The translations under genes were made by a program, and so were the position numbers. The notes beneath the pieces were generated by a model. That model saw only the letters and a list, made by a program, of their open reading frames with translations. It had not been told where the DNA came from and ran no database searches. From contig JAISED010000086.1 in the NCBI GenBank assembly GCA_031264295.1, positions 1 through 64,000 on the forward strand: a stretch of 64,000 bases of DNA. The letters are read 5' to 3'. Positions 46,165-54,711 of the stretch are shown here, piece after piece. This stretch comes from Eubacteriales Family XIII. Incertae Sedis bacterium (GTDB lineage: Bacteria > Bacillota > Clostridia > Peptostreptococcales > Anaerovoracaceae). The stretch's first letter is position 1; each line of letters starts with the position of its first letter.

Positions 46165-49100
46165 ATGCGAAAAATTAATTTAAAGCGTGTACTGGCAATA
46201 TTTACTTCTATAGCGCTTGTCATCACTTATATCCCGCTTACACCGGCGTCACAGCTAATACCGGCGGCTGAGCCTGATACGGCTTTTGCCGGAGCGGCGG
46301 TACCTGTCGCGACCGAGATATACAAAGATTCATCTTACTCATTTGAAGAACGCGCGGCTGATCTGGTTTCGCGCATGACGGCTATGGAAAAGGCTTCACA
46401 GGTAATAGGCTCCATGTCGTCCGCTATTCCGAGGCTTGGCGTAGCTCAGTATCAATGGTGGAATGAGGCATTGCACGGATTTGCTGTGACAGGCGGTTCA
46501 GGCGGTGTTAATGTGACTCCCTATCCTGCTATGAGCGATGGCACGTCATATCCACTGAGCAACGCATTGGCGTCCACATGGGATCCGGAGCTGTACTATG
46601 AGGAAGTGTCGCAGATATCAGATGAGATCCGCGAACGCGCTTTGGATCACAAATATAACCTCACCATGTATTCGCCCACGGTCAACCTGCAGAGGGATCC
46701 GCGCTGGGGACGTAACGAAGAGGGTTACAGCGAGGACCCGTATCTGACAGGCGTCATGGGCGACGCTTTCGTCAAAGGTCTTGAGGGTAAGAATTTTAAA
46801 ACTGGCGAGTTACTTGAGGGTTATAAGAAGGCCGTGAGCACCATAAAGCACTATACGGCGAATAACAGCGAGAATAACCGAACCGGTCCCCTGAATGGGG
46901 GAACTATAGAGGGCGGGGCGTATAATGTAGATATGCGCGCGCTGCGCGAGTATTATACGGCGCCCTACCGCAATATCATTCAGTCGGCTGATGTGACTTC
47001 AGTTATGACGGCCTACAGTACCGTGAACGCGGTTCCGGTTTCGCTCAGCAGCTATCTTATGGATACCCTGTTGCGTCAGACATTCGGGTTCACCGGATAT
47101 ATCACCTCTGACTGCGATTCCGTAGGCGCCATAATGAATCACAATTATATCAACCCGTACACCGGGGATAAGGCTACTGTAGCCCAGGCTTTCGCTCAGG
47201 CTCTCGCCCACGGCGAGGATCTGGAGTGCAGCGCCGCTATAGCGGTCGCAAACGGCAGCTATTGGACGAATATGGACGATATGCTGAGTGAGGCGCCCCA
47301 AACAGATAAAGGTAATTTCACAGAGAATCAGCTGGACGTTTCCGTATGGCGCCTTATGAAGACGCGTATGGAATTGGGCGAGTTCGATCCGGGGAATATT
47401 TATGAGACGGATGGCGCGGCTCGTTTTGAGGCCGGCAATACGATCGGTAACGAAGAAGCCTATGTCAATGAAAAGGCCGGGCAGACCCAGGCTCGTCTGG
47501 ATCTGGCGGACGAGATTGCGGGGAAGGCTGTCGTCCTTTTAAAGAACGACAAAGTGTCCGCCGCCGCAGCGCAGAACATTCTGCCGATAAGCGCTATACC
47601 TTCGGCCTATACAGAAGCGGCGCCGTATAAGGTAGCTATAATAGGGCAGATGGCTCAGAATACCTGGTTCGGCCAGTACTCATCGACTGCGACACCCCCG
47701 ATGACAAACTTCGTAAGTATAGAAAACGGCATCAAGGACGCTTTCGCCGTGAAATATGGCAAGAATGTTGAGGTTACATATTACAGGGGCTTTACGGATT
47801 CCTTAACAGCGCTTGATAACCTGGTTACATTCAGCGAAGCGGATATGGCGGCGGCAAAGGCCGCAGATCTGGCTATAGTCGTGGTAGGCACGAACAATGG
47901 CACTAATGCTGAGGGACGCGATCGCACAACCATAAATCTGCCGGGACGTCAGGCTCAGCTTGCTGCCGAAGTAGGTAAGAACAATCCCAATACGGTAGTG
48001 GTCATAGAGAGCTGCGGGCCTGTACAGGTGAGCAGTTTCGACAAAGACGTCAAGGCCATACTCTGGTCGTCTTTCGGCGGACTCAGACAGGGCGTGGGCT
48101 TCGGCAAGGTTATCACCGGCGCCGTCAACCCATCCGCTAAGACCCAGCAGACATGGTATATGAATGTCAGCAATGACGGCGTGTCCGACATCCCGAGCAT
48201 ATATGACTACAATCTTTATGCGACAGCGGGCAGCAAAGGACGCACATACATGTATCACACTGGCGATGTATCCTACCCATTCGGATACGGACTCAGTTAT
48301 ACCAACTTCACCTATGGAGACGTCACGCTTGATGAGTCGACATATGACGCCAGTAGAAACGGCTCGTTTACCGCCACATTCACTGTTACAAACAGCGGCA
48401 CAGTGGAGGGTGAAGAGATCGTGCAGCTTTACGTTACTCAGCCGGGCAGGAATAACCCCGCTAACAAGCAGCCCATAAAGAGGTTGTTGGGCTTCGATAA
48501 GGTGAATCTGAAGCCGGGAGCTTCCGAGACAGTCAGCATCGAGGTGAAGATTGAGGATCTCGCATTCTATAATGCCGCTCAGGATAAGTACATCGTTGAC
48601 AACGGCCAGTATCTTGTTCAGGTGGGCGCGTCCAGCGCGGATATAAGGAAAACCGCAGCATTTACAGTGACGGGCGCTATCACACCGGTTCCGGAGACTG
48701 TTACATTCTATCCGAATCAGACACTTGGCGGCGTGGACGATGCGGATTTAGGCATAGGTGAGAGGATCGTATTCAGCGCGGGAGCTACAATAAATCCGCG
48801 TCTCGCCGTAGCCATGAACGATGAAAGCATATATGGATGGGTGATCAAGAATAATATCCCGACTATGGGTGCGGATCCACTGGTGGCTTCTATAGTCAAT
48901 ACGCCTCTGCCGGATGGCGCTACAGTGACTTGGGATTCGAACAATACCGCGGTAGTGACAGTAGCGATTCCTGGAACCGGCGCCGAAAGTATTGATGCCA
49001 CCGCCGCGCCGAATGATGGCAATTACGGATTACAGACCGTAAAGCCGGGTGTTGCGACGATCACAGCTACGGTAACGTATAATGGCAAAACAGCTACAGG

Positions 49101-52100
49101 CAGCTTTGTGGTAGCCGTAGTGTCCGATGTGGCGCCGAAGGATATAACGTTAGATGGCGGCGTTGATGGTACGGATGATGATATCTCCATCGGTTATAGC
49201 AAAGACATTAAAAGATACTCTGTAGTCGTGCCGGACGATGACAGCTCTGCTGCAGGCATAGTTAATGTTACTGCTGTTAGTGATACAACAGCTACCGTGA
49301 CACAAGCGACAGGAGACTTGCCCAACAAAGCAACAGTCGAGGTTAAACATGATGACACAAAAGCTGTTGCCGAGTACCAGGTGGGCTTTGTGAGACCGCC
49401 CAGAGAAACCTTGTTTACTGAGGATGGTATCCTGACAGCGATAGACGGAGAATATCCCGAGGAAGCAGACACGGGTACATGGACGACAGTGAATGAATCT
49501 ACAGCCAATCTAAAATACACAGCAGACGGTGTAGTGATAAGCACCGAGAAAGGTTCATTCGCTGAAGGGAACGTATTGCCGCAGAACCTGCTCATGCAGG
49601 AAGCCGGCGGAGACTGGCTGGCAAAGACCCATATTACACTTTCAGAAGCATTAAGTGAATTAGGTCAGCAGGCGGGAATCATCGTGTACGATGATGAGGA
49701 TAACTATGTCAGATTCGTATGCGAGGAGATATTTGTACCAACAACCAACTCTCTGGCACCGGCGATGCGGGTATATCAGGCGATAAACGGTGATGAAAAC
49801 CGTATTTACACTGCTAACATTCCAAGCGGTGAGCTTGATCTGTATCTGCAGGCTCAGAAGGAGGGCCGCACATACAGGTTTGCTTACTCATTTGACGACG
49901 AGACATGGACTAGGGCAAGTACGCAGATTCCTGTTTACGCGGATTTGGCCATACCCATGCTTGGACTGTGGGCGAATAACGGCGGCGGCACAGAGGTGAA
50001 GTCGATAAACGCTACTTACGAGTATATAAGTCTGCATGACCCTGTGCTTGTGAATCCAAGGCTGGATGGGATAACTGTGAGCGATGATATTTCTATCAGC
50101 TTCAATCCGGAGAGATTTGATTACAGCACTCCGATAAAGACTGAGGGCGGCGCTCCATTGATAACTAAGGTTCCGACAGTGGGCGCGAGTTTCGACGATG
50201 CTTTTAAGGATTTGTATGATATAGAGATTACGCAGGCAGAATCGCTGCCGGGCAAGGCGACCATAAAGCTTAAAAGCGCAATCGCCACAGTCTATTACTA
50301 TGTGGTTTTCGATGATGAACCTTCTGCCACGACATTTGTGGGCGGGGAGATAGACGAGGATTGGAAGATATTAAATCCCAGTGCGACTCCAACCTACAGA
50401 GTCGAACCGGGACTCGGGCTGAGATTGACCACTGCCGGCGTTTATATGCAAGGCGCGGGGTATAATGATCTCTTCTTCCGCCCCGGCGGCGGAACCGGAT
50501 GGGATGTGATCGCGAAGGTCTATTATCCGGTGGCGCCTAAGGTCAGCTATCAGCTTATCGGTCTCTATGCATTCCAGGACGACGCCAACTACTTCGGCGT
50601 AGATGTGAGAGGCTATAACAACTTTCAGAGAGCTTATGCTACTACGGAGAGAAACGGCGCGGCTACAACCCCCTACGTTCAAGTTCCCGACGACGCGACG
50701 GCAGCCGACGGATCGATGACTCTGTACTACAAGATCACGCGCAGGGGCGACTTATACACTGCTGCGTACAGCTACAAGGATCCCAGCAACGAGGCGAATT
50801 TCATCACCGTCGGTTCAGGGGAGATTCATCTTGTAGATCCGCAGATCGCTTTGTTGGCGGCGAAGAACGCGACAGTAGAGCCGATTGCGGTGTACTGCGA
50901 ATATATCGGCTACACCTATAATGGGAACTTCTCTGTAGGTGACGGTACAGGAGGGATGCTCAGCTGGGCATTTGGAAACGCAGTATCGACTTTGAGAGAT
51001 TCAATCCCGGCGTCAACGTCGACTGATTTGACGCTTACGGTTCCAAGCGGATACACTGTAAACATTTCAGGCGGCGGATCGGCTGTGGCAGCGGATGGTA
51101 GGGTCACACAGGGCGACTTTGATATAGACGCAGAGCTTACCTTCAATGTTACAGGTGAATTCGATAGAACCTCAAGCTTTACTAAGACTGTCAAAGTGCT
51201 TGGCTCTTCAGCGCCCGGCACAAGATACACAGTGACATTCAACAGCAACGGCGGTTCGGATGTAGCGGCGCAGCAGATTACAGCAGGCGAAACGGCAACA
51301 GTACCGACAGCGCCGACGAAAGCGGACTTCACATTCGGCGGTTGGTACTCCGATGAGGCGTTGACACTGGCATATGTGTTTAGCACACCGGTCACCGCGG
51401 ATATAAGCCTCTACGCGAAGTGGAACGCAATAACGCCTGGGGAAGCCTATACGGTGACGTTTAACAGCAATGGCGGTTCGACTGTAGCGGCGCAGCAGGT
51501 TACGGCGGGAGAAAAGGCTGTACGGCCTGCGAATCCCACAAGGAACGGGTACTCATTCAGCGGATGGTATACGAGCGCGGCGCTTAGCACATTGTATAAT
51601 TTCGATTCGGCAGTGACAGGCGATATAAGCCTATATGCCGGATGGAGCGTAGTAGAGCCAAGCGGTTCGGCGCCAGGCACAGGAACTATACCGGGAGGCG
51701 GTTCTTCAAGTTCACAGCCGTCCTCAACGCAGCCGCCTGCAACGACACAACCGCCTGCAGGTACAGTGACGCCCGCAGGGCCATTTGCAGCTTACTCTGA
51801 CGGCGCGGCGGTCGCGGACTGGGCGCAGGAGTATTTCGCCAGACTTATAAGCACGGGGGTCATATCCGGACGTACGGACGGCAGCCTCGATCCCAAGGGC
51901 GATGTAACCAGAGCGGAATTTACAAAGATGGTGGTTTCAGCCCTTCATATCACATTGGCGGGAACGCCCAAGGTGTTCAGCGGCGATGTGAATGCGGGAG
52001 ACTGGTACAAAGAGTTTGTAGACATAGCTTCATCAAGAGGTCTTGTACAAGGCATTTCAGACGCTTATTTCGGCGCCAACAGTAAGATTTCACGTCAGGA

Positions 52101-52455
52101 TCTTTGCGTGATACTGTTCCGCGCAGCTGAAGCGATGGGAACGCCATTGCCGGCAGGAAGCGGCGCCGCATTCCCGGACGACGCGCTGATCGCCGATTAT
52201 GCCAAGGCTGCGGTTAATGCGCTTAAACAGACCGGTATTATAAGCGGACGTACGGACGGCTCCTTCGATCCGGCGGCTTACGCCTCGCGTGAAGAGACGG
52301 CAAAGATAATCTGCGGAATTCAGGACTATATCCTGGCCGCAAGTGCCGCCGCGGCGCCGGCTGCCGACGCTGATGCGAGCGCGGCTGCTGACGCTGACGC
52401 GACTGCCGCAGAAGACGGCGAGCCAACGGACGTCGAGGGAACGACAGGCGCGTAG
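46165..52455 (+). CDS. Giant surface GH3 glycosidase (beta-xylosidase/glucosidase type) with InlB-type repeats and SLH anchor
   Basis: The 2096-aa protein has a signal peptide and a GH3 domain: LGVAQYQWWNEALHG, VNLQRDPRWGRNEEGYSEDPYL, KHYTANNSE and the nucleophile region YITSDCDSVGA (Asp about 315). A GH3 C-terminal domain, an Fn3-like domain (EEIVQLYVTQPG) and a bacterial Ig-like stretch follow. About 1390-1600 holds a concanavalin-like region (DDANYFGVDVRG), then two InlB-type repeats (about 1685-1830), a Ser/Pro/Thr linker and three SLH domains (about 1870-2055). The QWWNEALHG and RDPRWGR motifs favour a xylosidase-like substrate. AGGAGG is too close to the track TTG, so ATG 46165 was chosen. 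Confidence 0.92.
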   Translation: MRKINLKRVLAIFTSIALVITYIPLTPASQLIPAAEPDTAFAGAAVPVATEIYKDSSYSFEERAADLVSRMTAMEKASQVIGSMSSAIPRLGVAQYQWWNEALHGFAVTGGSGGVNVTPYPAMSDGTSYPLSNALASTWDPELYYEEVSQISDEIRERALDHKYNLTMYSPTVNLQRDPRWGRNEEGYSEDPYLTGVMGDAFVKGLEGKNFKTGELLEGYKKAVSTIKHYTANNSENNRTGPLNGGTIEGGAYNVDMRALREYYTAPYRNIIQSADVTSVMTAYSTVNAVPVSLSSYLMDTLLRQTFGFTGYITSDCDSVGAIMNHNYINPYTGDKATVAQAFAQALAHGEDLECSAAIAVANGSYWTNMDDMLSEAPQTDKGNFTENQLDVSVWRLMKTRMELGEFDPGNIYETDGAARFEAGNTIGNEEAYVNEKAGQTQARLDLADEIAGKAVVLLKNDKVSAAAAQNILPISAIPSAYTEAAPYKVAIIGQMAQNTWFGQYSSTATPPMTNFVSIENGIKDAFAVKYGKNVEVTYYRGFTDSLTALDNLVTFSEADMAAAKAADLAIVVVGTNNGTNAEGRDRTTINLPGRQAQLAAEVGKNNPNTVVVIESCGPVQVSSFDKDVKAILWSSFGGLRQGVGFGKVITGAVNPSAKTQQTWYMNVSNDGVSDIPSIYDYNLYATAGSKGRTYMYHTGDVSYPFGYGLSYTNFTYGDVTLDESTYDASRNGSFTATFTVTNSGTVEGEEIVQLYVTQPGRNNPANKQPIKRLLGFDKVNLKPGASETVSIEVKIEDLAFYNAAQDKYIVDNGQYLVQVGASSADIRKTAAFTVTGAITPVPETVTFYPNQTLGGVDDADLGIGERIVFSAGATINPRLAVAMNDESIYGWVIKNNIPTMGADPLVASIVNTPLPDGATVTWDSNNTAVVTVAIPGTGAESIDATAAPNDGNYGLQTVKPGVATITATVTYNGKTATGSFVVAVVSDVAPKDITLDGGVDGTDDDISIGYSKDIKRYSVVVPDDDSSAAGIVNVTAVSDTTATVTQATGDLPNKATVEVKHDDTKAVAEYQVGFVRPPRETLFTEDGILTAIDGEYPEEADTGTWTTVNESTANLKYTADGVVISTEKGSFAEGNVLPQNLLMQEAGGDWLAKTHITLSEALSELGQQAGIIVYDDEDNYVRFVCEEIFVPTTNSLAPAMRVYQAINGDENRIYTANIPSGELDLYLQAQKEGRTYRFAYSFDDETWTRASTQIPVYADLAIPMLGLWANNGGGTEVKSINATYEYISLHDPVLVNPRLDGITVSDDISISFNPERFDYSTPIKTEGGAPLITKVPTVGASFDDAFKDLYDIEITQAESLPGKATIKLKSAIATVYYYVVFDDEPSATTFVGGEIDEDWKILNPSATPTYRVEPGLGLRLTTAGVYMQGAGYNDLFFRPGGGTGWDVIAKVYYPVAPKVSYQLIGLYAFQDDANYFGVDVRGYNNFQRAYATTERNGAATTPYVQVPDDATAADGSMTLYYKITRRGDLYTAAYSYKDPSNEANFITVGSGEIHLVDPQIALLAAKNATVEPIAVYCEYIGYTYNGNFSVGDGTGGMLSWAFGNAVSTLRDSIPASTSTDLTLTVPSGYTVNISGGGSAVAADGRVTQGDFDIDAELTFNVTGEFDRTSSFTKTVKVLGSSAPGTRYTVTFNSNGGSDVAAQQITAGETATVPTAPTKADFTFGGWYSDEALTLAYVFSTPVTADISLYAKWNAITPGEAYTVTFNSNGGSTVAAQQVTAGEKAVRPANPTRNGYSFSGWYTSAALSTLYNFDSAVTGDISLYAGWSVVEPSGSAPGTGTIPGGGSSSSQPSSTQPPATTQPPAGTVTPAGPFAAYSDGAAVADWAQEYFARLISTGVISGRTDGSLDPKGDVTRAEFTKMVVSALHITLAGTPKVFSGDVNAGDWYKEFVDIASSRGLVQGISDAYFGANSKISRQDLCVILFRAAEAMGTPLPAGSGAAFPDDALIADYAKAAVNALKQTGIISGRTDGSFDPAAYASREETAKIICGIQDYILAASAAAAPAADADASAAADADATAAEDGEPTDVEGTTGA

Positions 52456-52497
52456 GACGAATTCAGATGATTTCCTAAGGCCTGAGATTTAAACTGA

Positions 52498-52511
52498 TAC
52501 CGGATTCGGTA
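52498..52511. repeat. Copy of dispersed quasi-palindrome (TACCGGATTCGGTA)
   Basis: This 14-mer is nearly a perfect palindrome and resembles the pair in the subtilase leader. It lies just after the GH3 gene and before its terminator. Confidence 0.4.
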
Positions 52512-52560
52512 CCGGCGACTCAAGGGGATTTCTGAAAACCCCGAAAGATAACTAAAGAGA

Positions 52561-52603
52561 CCCGTCCGCTTATGCCTTTATCGGCGAAGCGGGCGGGTTT
52601 TTT
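52561..52603 (+). terminator. Intrinsic terminator of the first GH3 gene
   Basis: CCCGTCCGCTT pairs with AAGCGGGCGGG (one G-T pair) around a 15-base loop and is followed by TTTTTT. Confidence 0.88.
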
Positions 52604-52623
52604 CATGCCGTTTGCATAAAAGC

Positions 52624-53484
52624 TTAAGCATCTTCGTTTCGGCGTTTTTCCCAGGCGTCGGCATCCAGAACCAGCGATTCAGCGCGTATGATTCCCTTAG
52701 GCGCGTCTGCGACCGCCAGATCGAGCACATGAAAAAGCTCGCTGATATTGCCCGGCCAGTCGTAATCGTGAAGGCGTTTTAATACGTCGGCGCGTAGGGG
52801 TAAGTATGGCCTGCCGCGCCGCATGGCGATTTTCTCTAAAAATGAAAGAGCTAATTCGCCGATATCTTCACGGCGCTGGCGCAGAGGTACAGTGGAAATG
52901 GTAATCACACTCAGGCGATGCAGTAGTTCGCGATGAAACCGCTCGTCATCAGCCATCGTATTGACGTCATTTTCAGTAGCTGAAATTATGCGGGTGTCAA
53001 AGGCGATGCTGCGCGGCGAATCCATGCTTGTATAAGCGACCTTAACCAGAATGCGCAGAAGCGCCAGCTGATTTTCATCAGAAAGATTGCCGATTTCATC
53101 CAGATATACGCTGCCATGATTTACGATTTCGAAACCGCCGTCCGCAGGTGAGGGTTCCCCCCAGGTAGCTTCAGTATTGAATCCGAAGATTTCATTGTTG
53201 AAAAAGTCGGCGGCCGCAGTCTTACATTCTATAGAGCGAAATGAGCCAAACCCGCGTGAACTTTCATAGTGTATTGTCTGAGCGAGAATGCGCTTTCCTG
53301 TTCCGTATTCGCCGGTAATGAGAACGCTGCTGTCGGATTTGGCGGCGGCGCGCGCGTCATCTAACATTCGTAGAAAGCCGGGCGCCCGACCGATAAGGTT
53401 GTAAAACAGGCGGTCGTGAGGCTTGTTTTTTCCCCTTCCGTCAATATAAGTTTTAAGGGGTTGTGAATTGTTTTCTGCTTGCAC
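52624..53484 (-). CDS. Sigma-54-interaction-type AAA+ ATPase without GAFTGA and without DNA-binding domain
   Basis: The 286-aa protein is almost only an AAA+ domain of the NtrC class: FYNLIGRAPGF, Walker A GEYGTGKR (58-65), Walker B GSVYLDEIGNL, FDTRIISATENDV, FHRELLHRLSVITI and PLRQRREDIGEL, ending at DYDWPGNISEL. The GAFTGA loop needed to contact sigma-54 is missing: after EIFGF the sequence reads NTEATWGEPSPADGGFEI. No receiver or Fis-type helix-turn-helix is present. It may regulate by another route, as TyrR-like proteins do, or be a degenerate relative. The GTG start has AAGGAG upstream. It lies between two GH3 genes. Confidence 0.85.
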   Translation of the reverse strand: MQAENNSQPLKTYIDGRGKNKPHDRLFYNLIGRAPGFLRMLDDARAAAKSDSSVLITGEYGTGKRILAQTIHYESSRGFGSFRSIECKTAAADFFNNEIFGFNTEATWGEPSPADGGFEIVNHGSVYLDEIGNLSDENQLALLRILVKVAYTSMDSPRSIAFDTRIISATENDVNTMADDERFHRELLHRLSVITISTVPLRQRREDIGELALSFLEKIAMRRGRPYLPLRADVLKRLHDYDWPGNISELFHVLDLAVADAPKGIIRAESLVLDADAWEKRRNEDA

Positions 53485-53996
53485 TTTTCAGATCTCCTTA
53501 ACTGATATCTGATTGAGCGATCGGTGCACTTTCCCGCCGGGGTTTCGGGAGTATGGCGCGGCTGATGATGCTTGTCTGAACGAAAACCCACCGCCTGCGG
53601 AGGCGTGGACTGACGCCGTCGTTCGAATCGGAAATCAATACTGGTGTTTATTGATACCGCAATAGAGGGGGTAGAAGAGCACCTCCGTTACGGGAACCCC
53701 AATTAGTTCGTAATATGAATATACACGATAAACCGACAATTGTAAAGCGATTTACCAATAAAAACGGTATTTTGATCGAGAAAAATTACTAAAATGGCAA
53801 CCTGATAATGCAAAATGGTAATAAATTTCTTTGTGATTGAGTGTATGCGCCGAGAGAAGATGTATTCGTTTGTAAAGCGGATATCTAAACTGAAGACGGA
53901 TCCACACTGAGTGGATCCGTCGTTGAAAGATATGTAATTTGTGCTTTAGGCGAATCCGCTGTCTTGGGGTTAAGCGGCAACGGCGCTGTTTGCGGC
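53485..53996. other. Spacer between AAA ATPase and ridA, with hairpins but no gene
   Basis: No ORF is supported. Toward the AAA gene there is a nested stem (GAACGA/TCGTTC, CCAC/GTGG, GCCT/AGGC at about 53579-53627) and ATCAATA/TATTGAT near 53635-53656. The middle is A+T-rich. A perfect 11-bp hairpin is at 53895-53921. The 5' leader of the AAA gene may therefore be structured; I match it to no known riboswitch. Confidence 0.45.
53895..53921. terminator. Perfect 11-bp hairpin between ridA and the AAA gene
   Basis: GACGGATCCAC pairs with GTGGATCCGTC around ACTGA. It lies about 75 bp after the ridA stop on the minus strand and could end that transcript, though the following T content is low. Confidence 0.4.
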
Positions 53997-54383
53997 TTAA
54001 GCCGGCCTATAAGCGATTACCTCTATTTCCACCAGAGCGCCCTTGGGCAGCGCCGCCACCTGCACGGCTGAACGGGCGGGGAGACAAATGCCGTCAAAGC
54101 AGCGGGCGTATACGGCGTTCATCGAAGCGAAATTATTGATGTCACTCAGAAAGACAGTGGTTTTAAGCACATTTCCGAGTCCGCTGTCTGCGGCTTTTAG
54201 TATAGCGGCTACGTTTTTCAGACATTGTTCCGTCTGTTCTTCAATGCCGCCGCTGACAAATTCACCCGTTGCGGGGTCGATGGGTATCTGACCGGATGTA
54301 AAAATAAGTTTGTCCAGAACATTTGCCTGGACATAAGGTCCGATGGCTTCGGGCGCTCCAAGAGTTTTGATTGTTTCTCTCAT
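53997..54383 (-). CDS. ridA: RidA/YjgF-type enamine/imine deaminase
   Basis: The 128-aa protein begins MRETIKTLGAPEAIGPYVQANVLDKLIFTSGQIPIDPATGEFV and has CLPARSAVQVAALPKGALVEIEVIA, the RidA signature with the substrate-binding arginine in PARSA. RidA hydrolyses reactive enamine/imine intermediates released by PLP enzymes. AAGGAG upstream of ATG 54383 fixes the start; the track ORF is 20 residues too long. It stands alone on the minus strand between the AAA ATPase gene and the second GH3 gene. Confidence 0.95.
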   Translation of the reverse strand: MRETIKTLGAPEAIGPYVQANVLDKLIFTSGQIPIDPATGEFVSGGIEEQTEQCLKNVAAILKAADSGLGNVLKTTVFLSDINNFASMNAVYARCFDGICLPARSAVQVAALPKGALVEIEVIAYRPA

Positions 54384-54711
54384 TTCTTTAGTTCTCCTTG
54401 TATAAATGTATTTAAGTTTTGAAGAGTTTCGATTATGGATCACAGTATATCACGCGGGTATAAAAAAATCAAAAATACCTATCTTTTTTAAATACTGACT
54501 CCACAGGAATTATATTGCGTTTTTGAATGTTTTGATATATACTCATAGACGGAAGTAATTAATTGTTCGGCTGTGTAAATCAACTAGGAACTGTCTGTTT
54601 GTTCATAGGACGGATTCCCGTGCCGAAGTCGTCTCTAAGGAGTTTTCGCTTCGCTTGCGGGTAATCCGAAGCTGTTCAAACATACAGGCAAAAAACGGAG
54701 GATTGAAATCA
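54384..54711. other. Divergent spacer between ridA and the second GH3 gene
   Basis: It holds the ridA ribosome site, an A+T-rich segment with a likely promoter (54515-54543), and a G+C-richer leader before the GH3 start. No further gene is seen. Confidence 0.5.
54515..54543 (+). promoter_or_regulatory. Possible promoter of the second GH3 gene
   Basis: TTGCGT and TATACT are separated by 17 bp, giving a leader of about 160 nt before ATG 54712. Confidence 0.5.
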
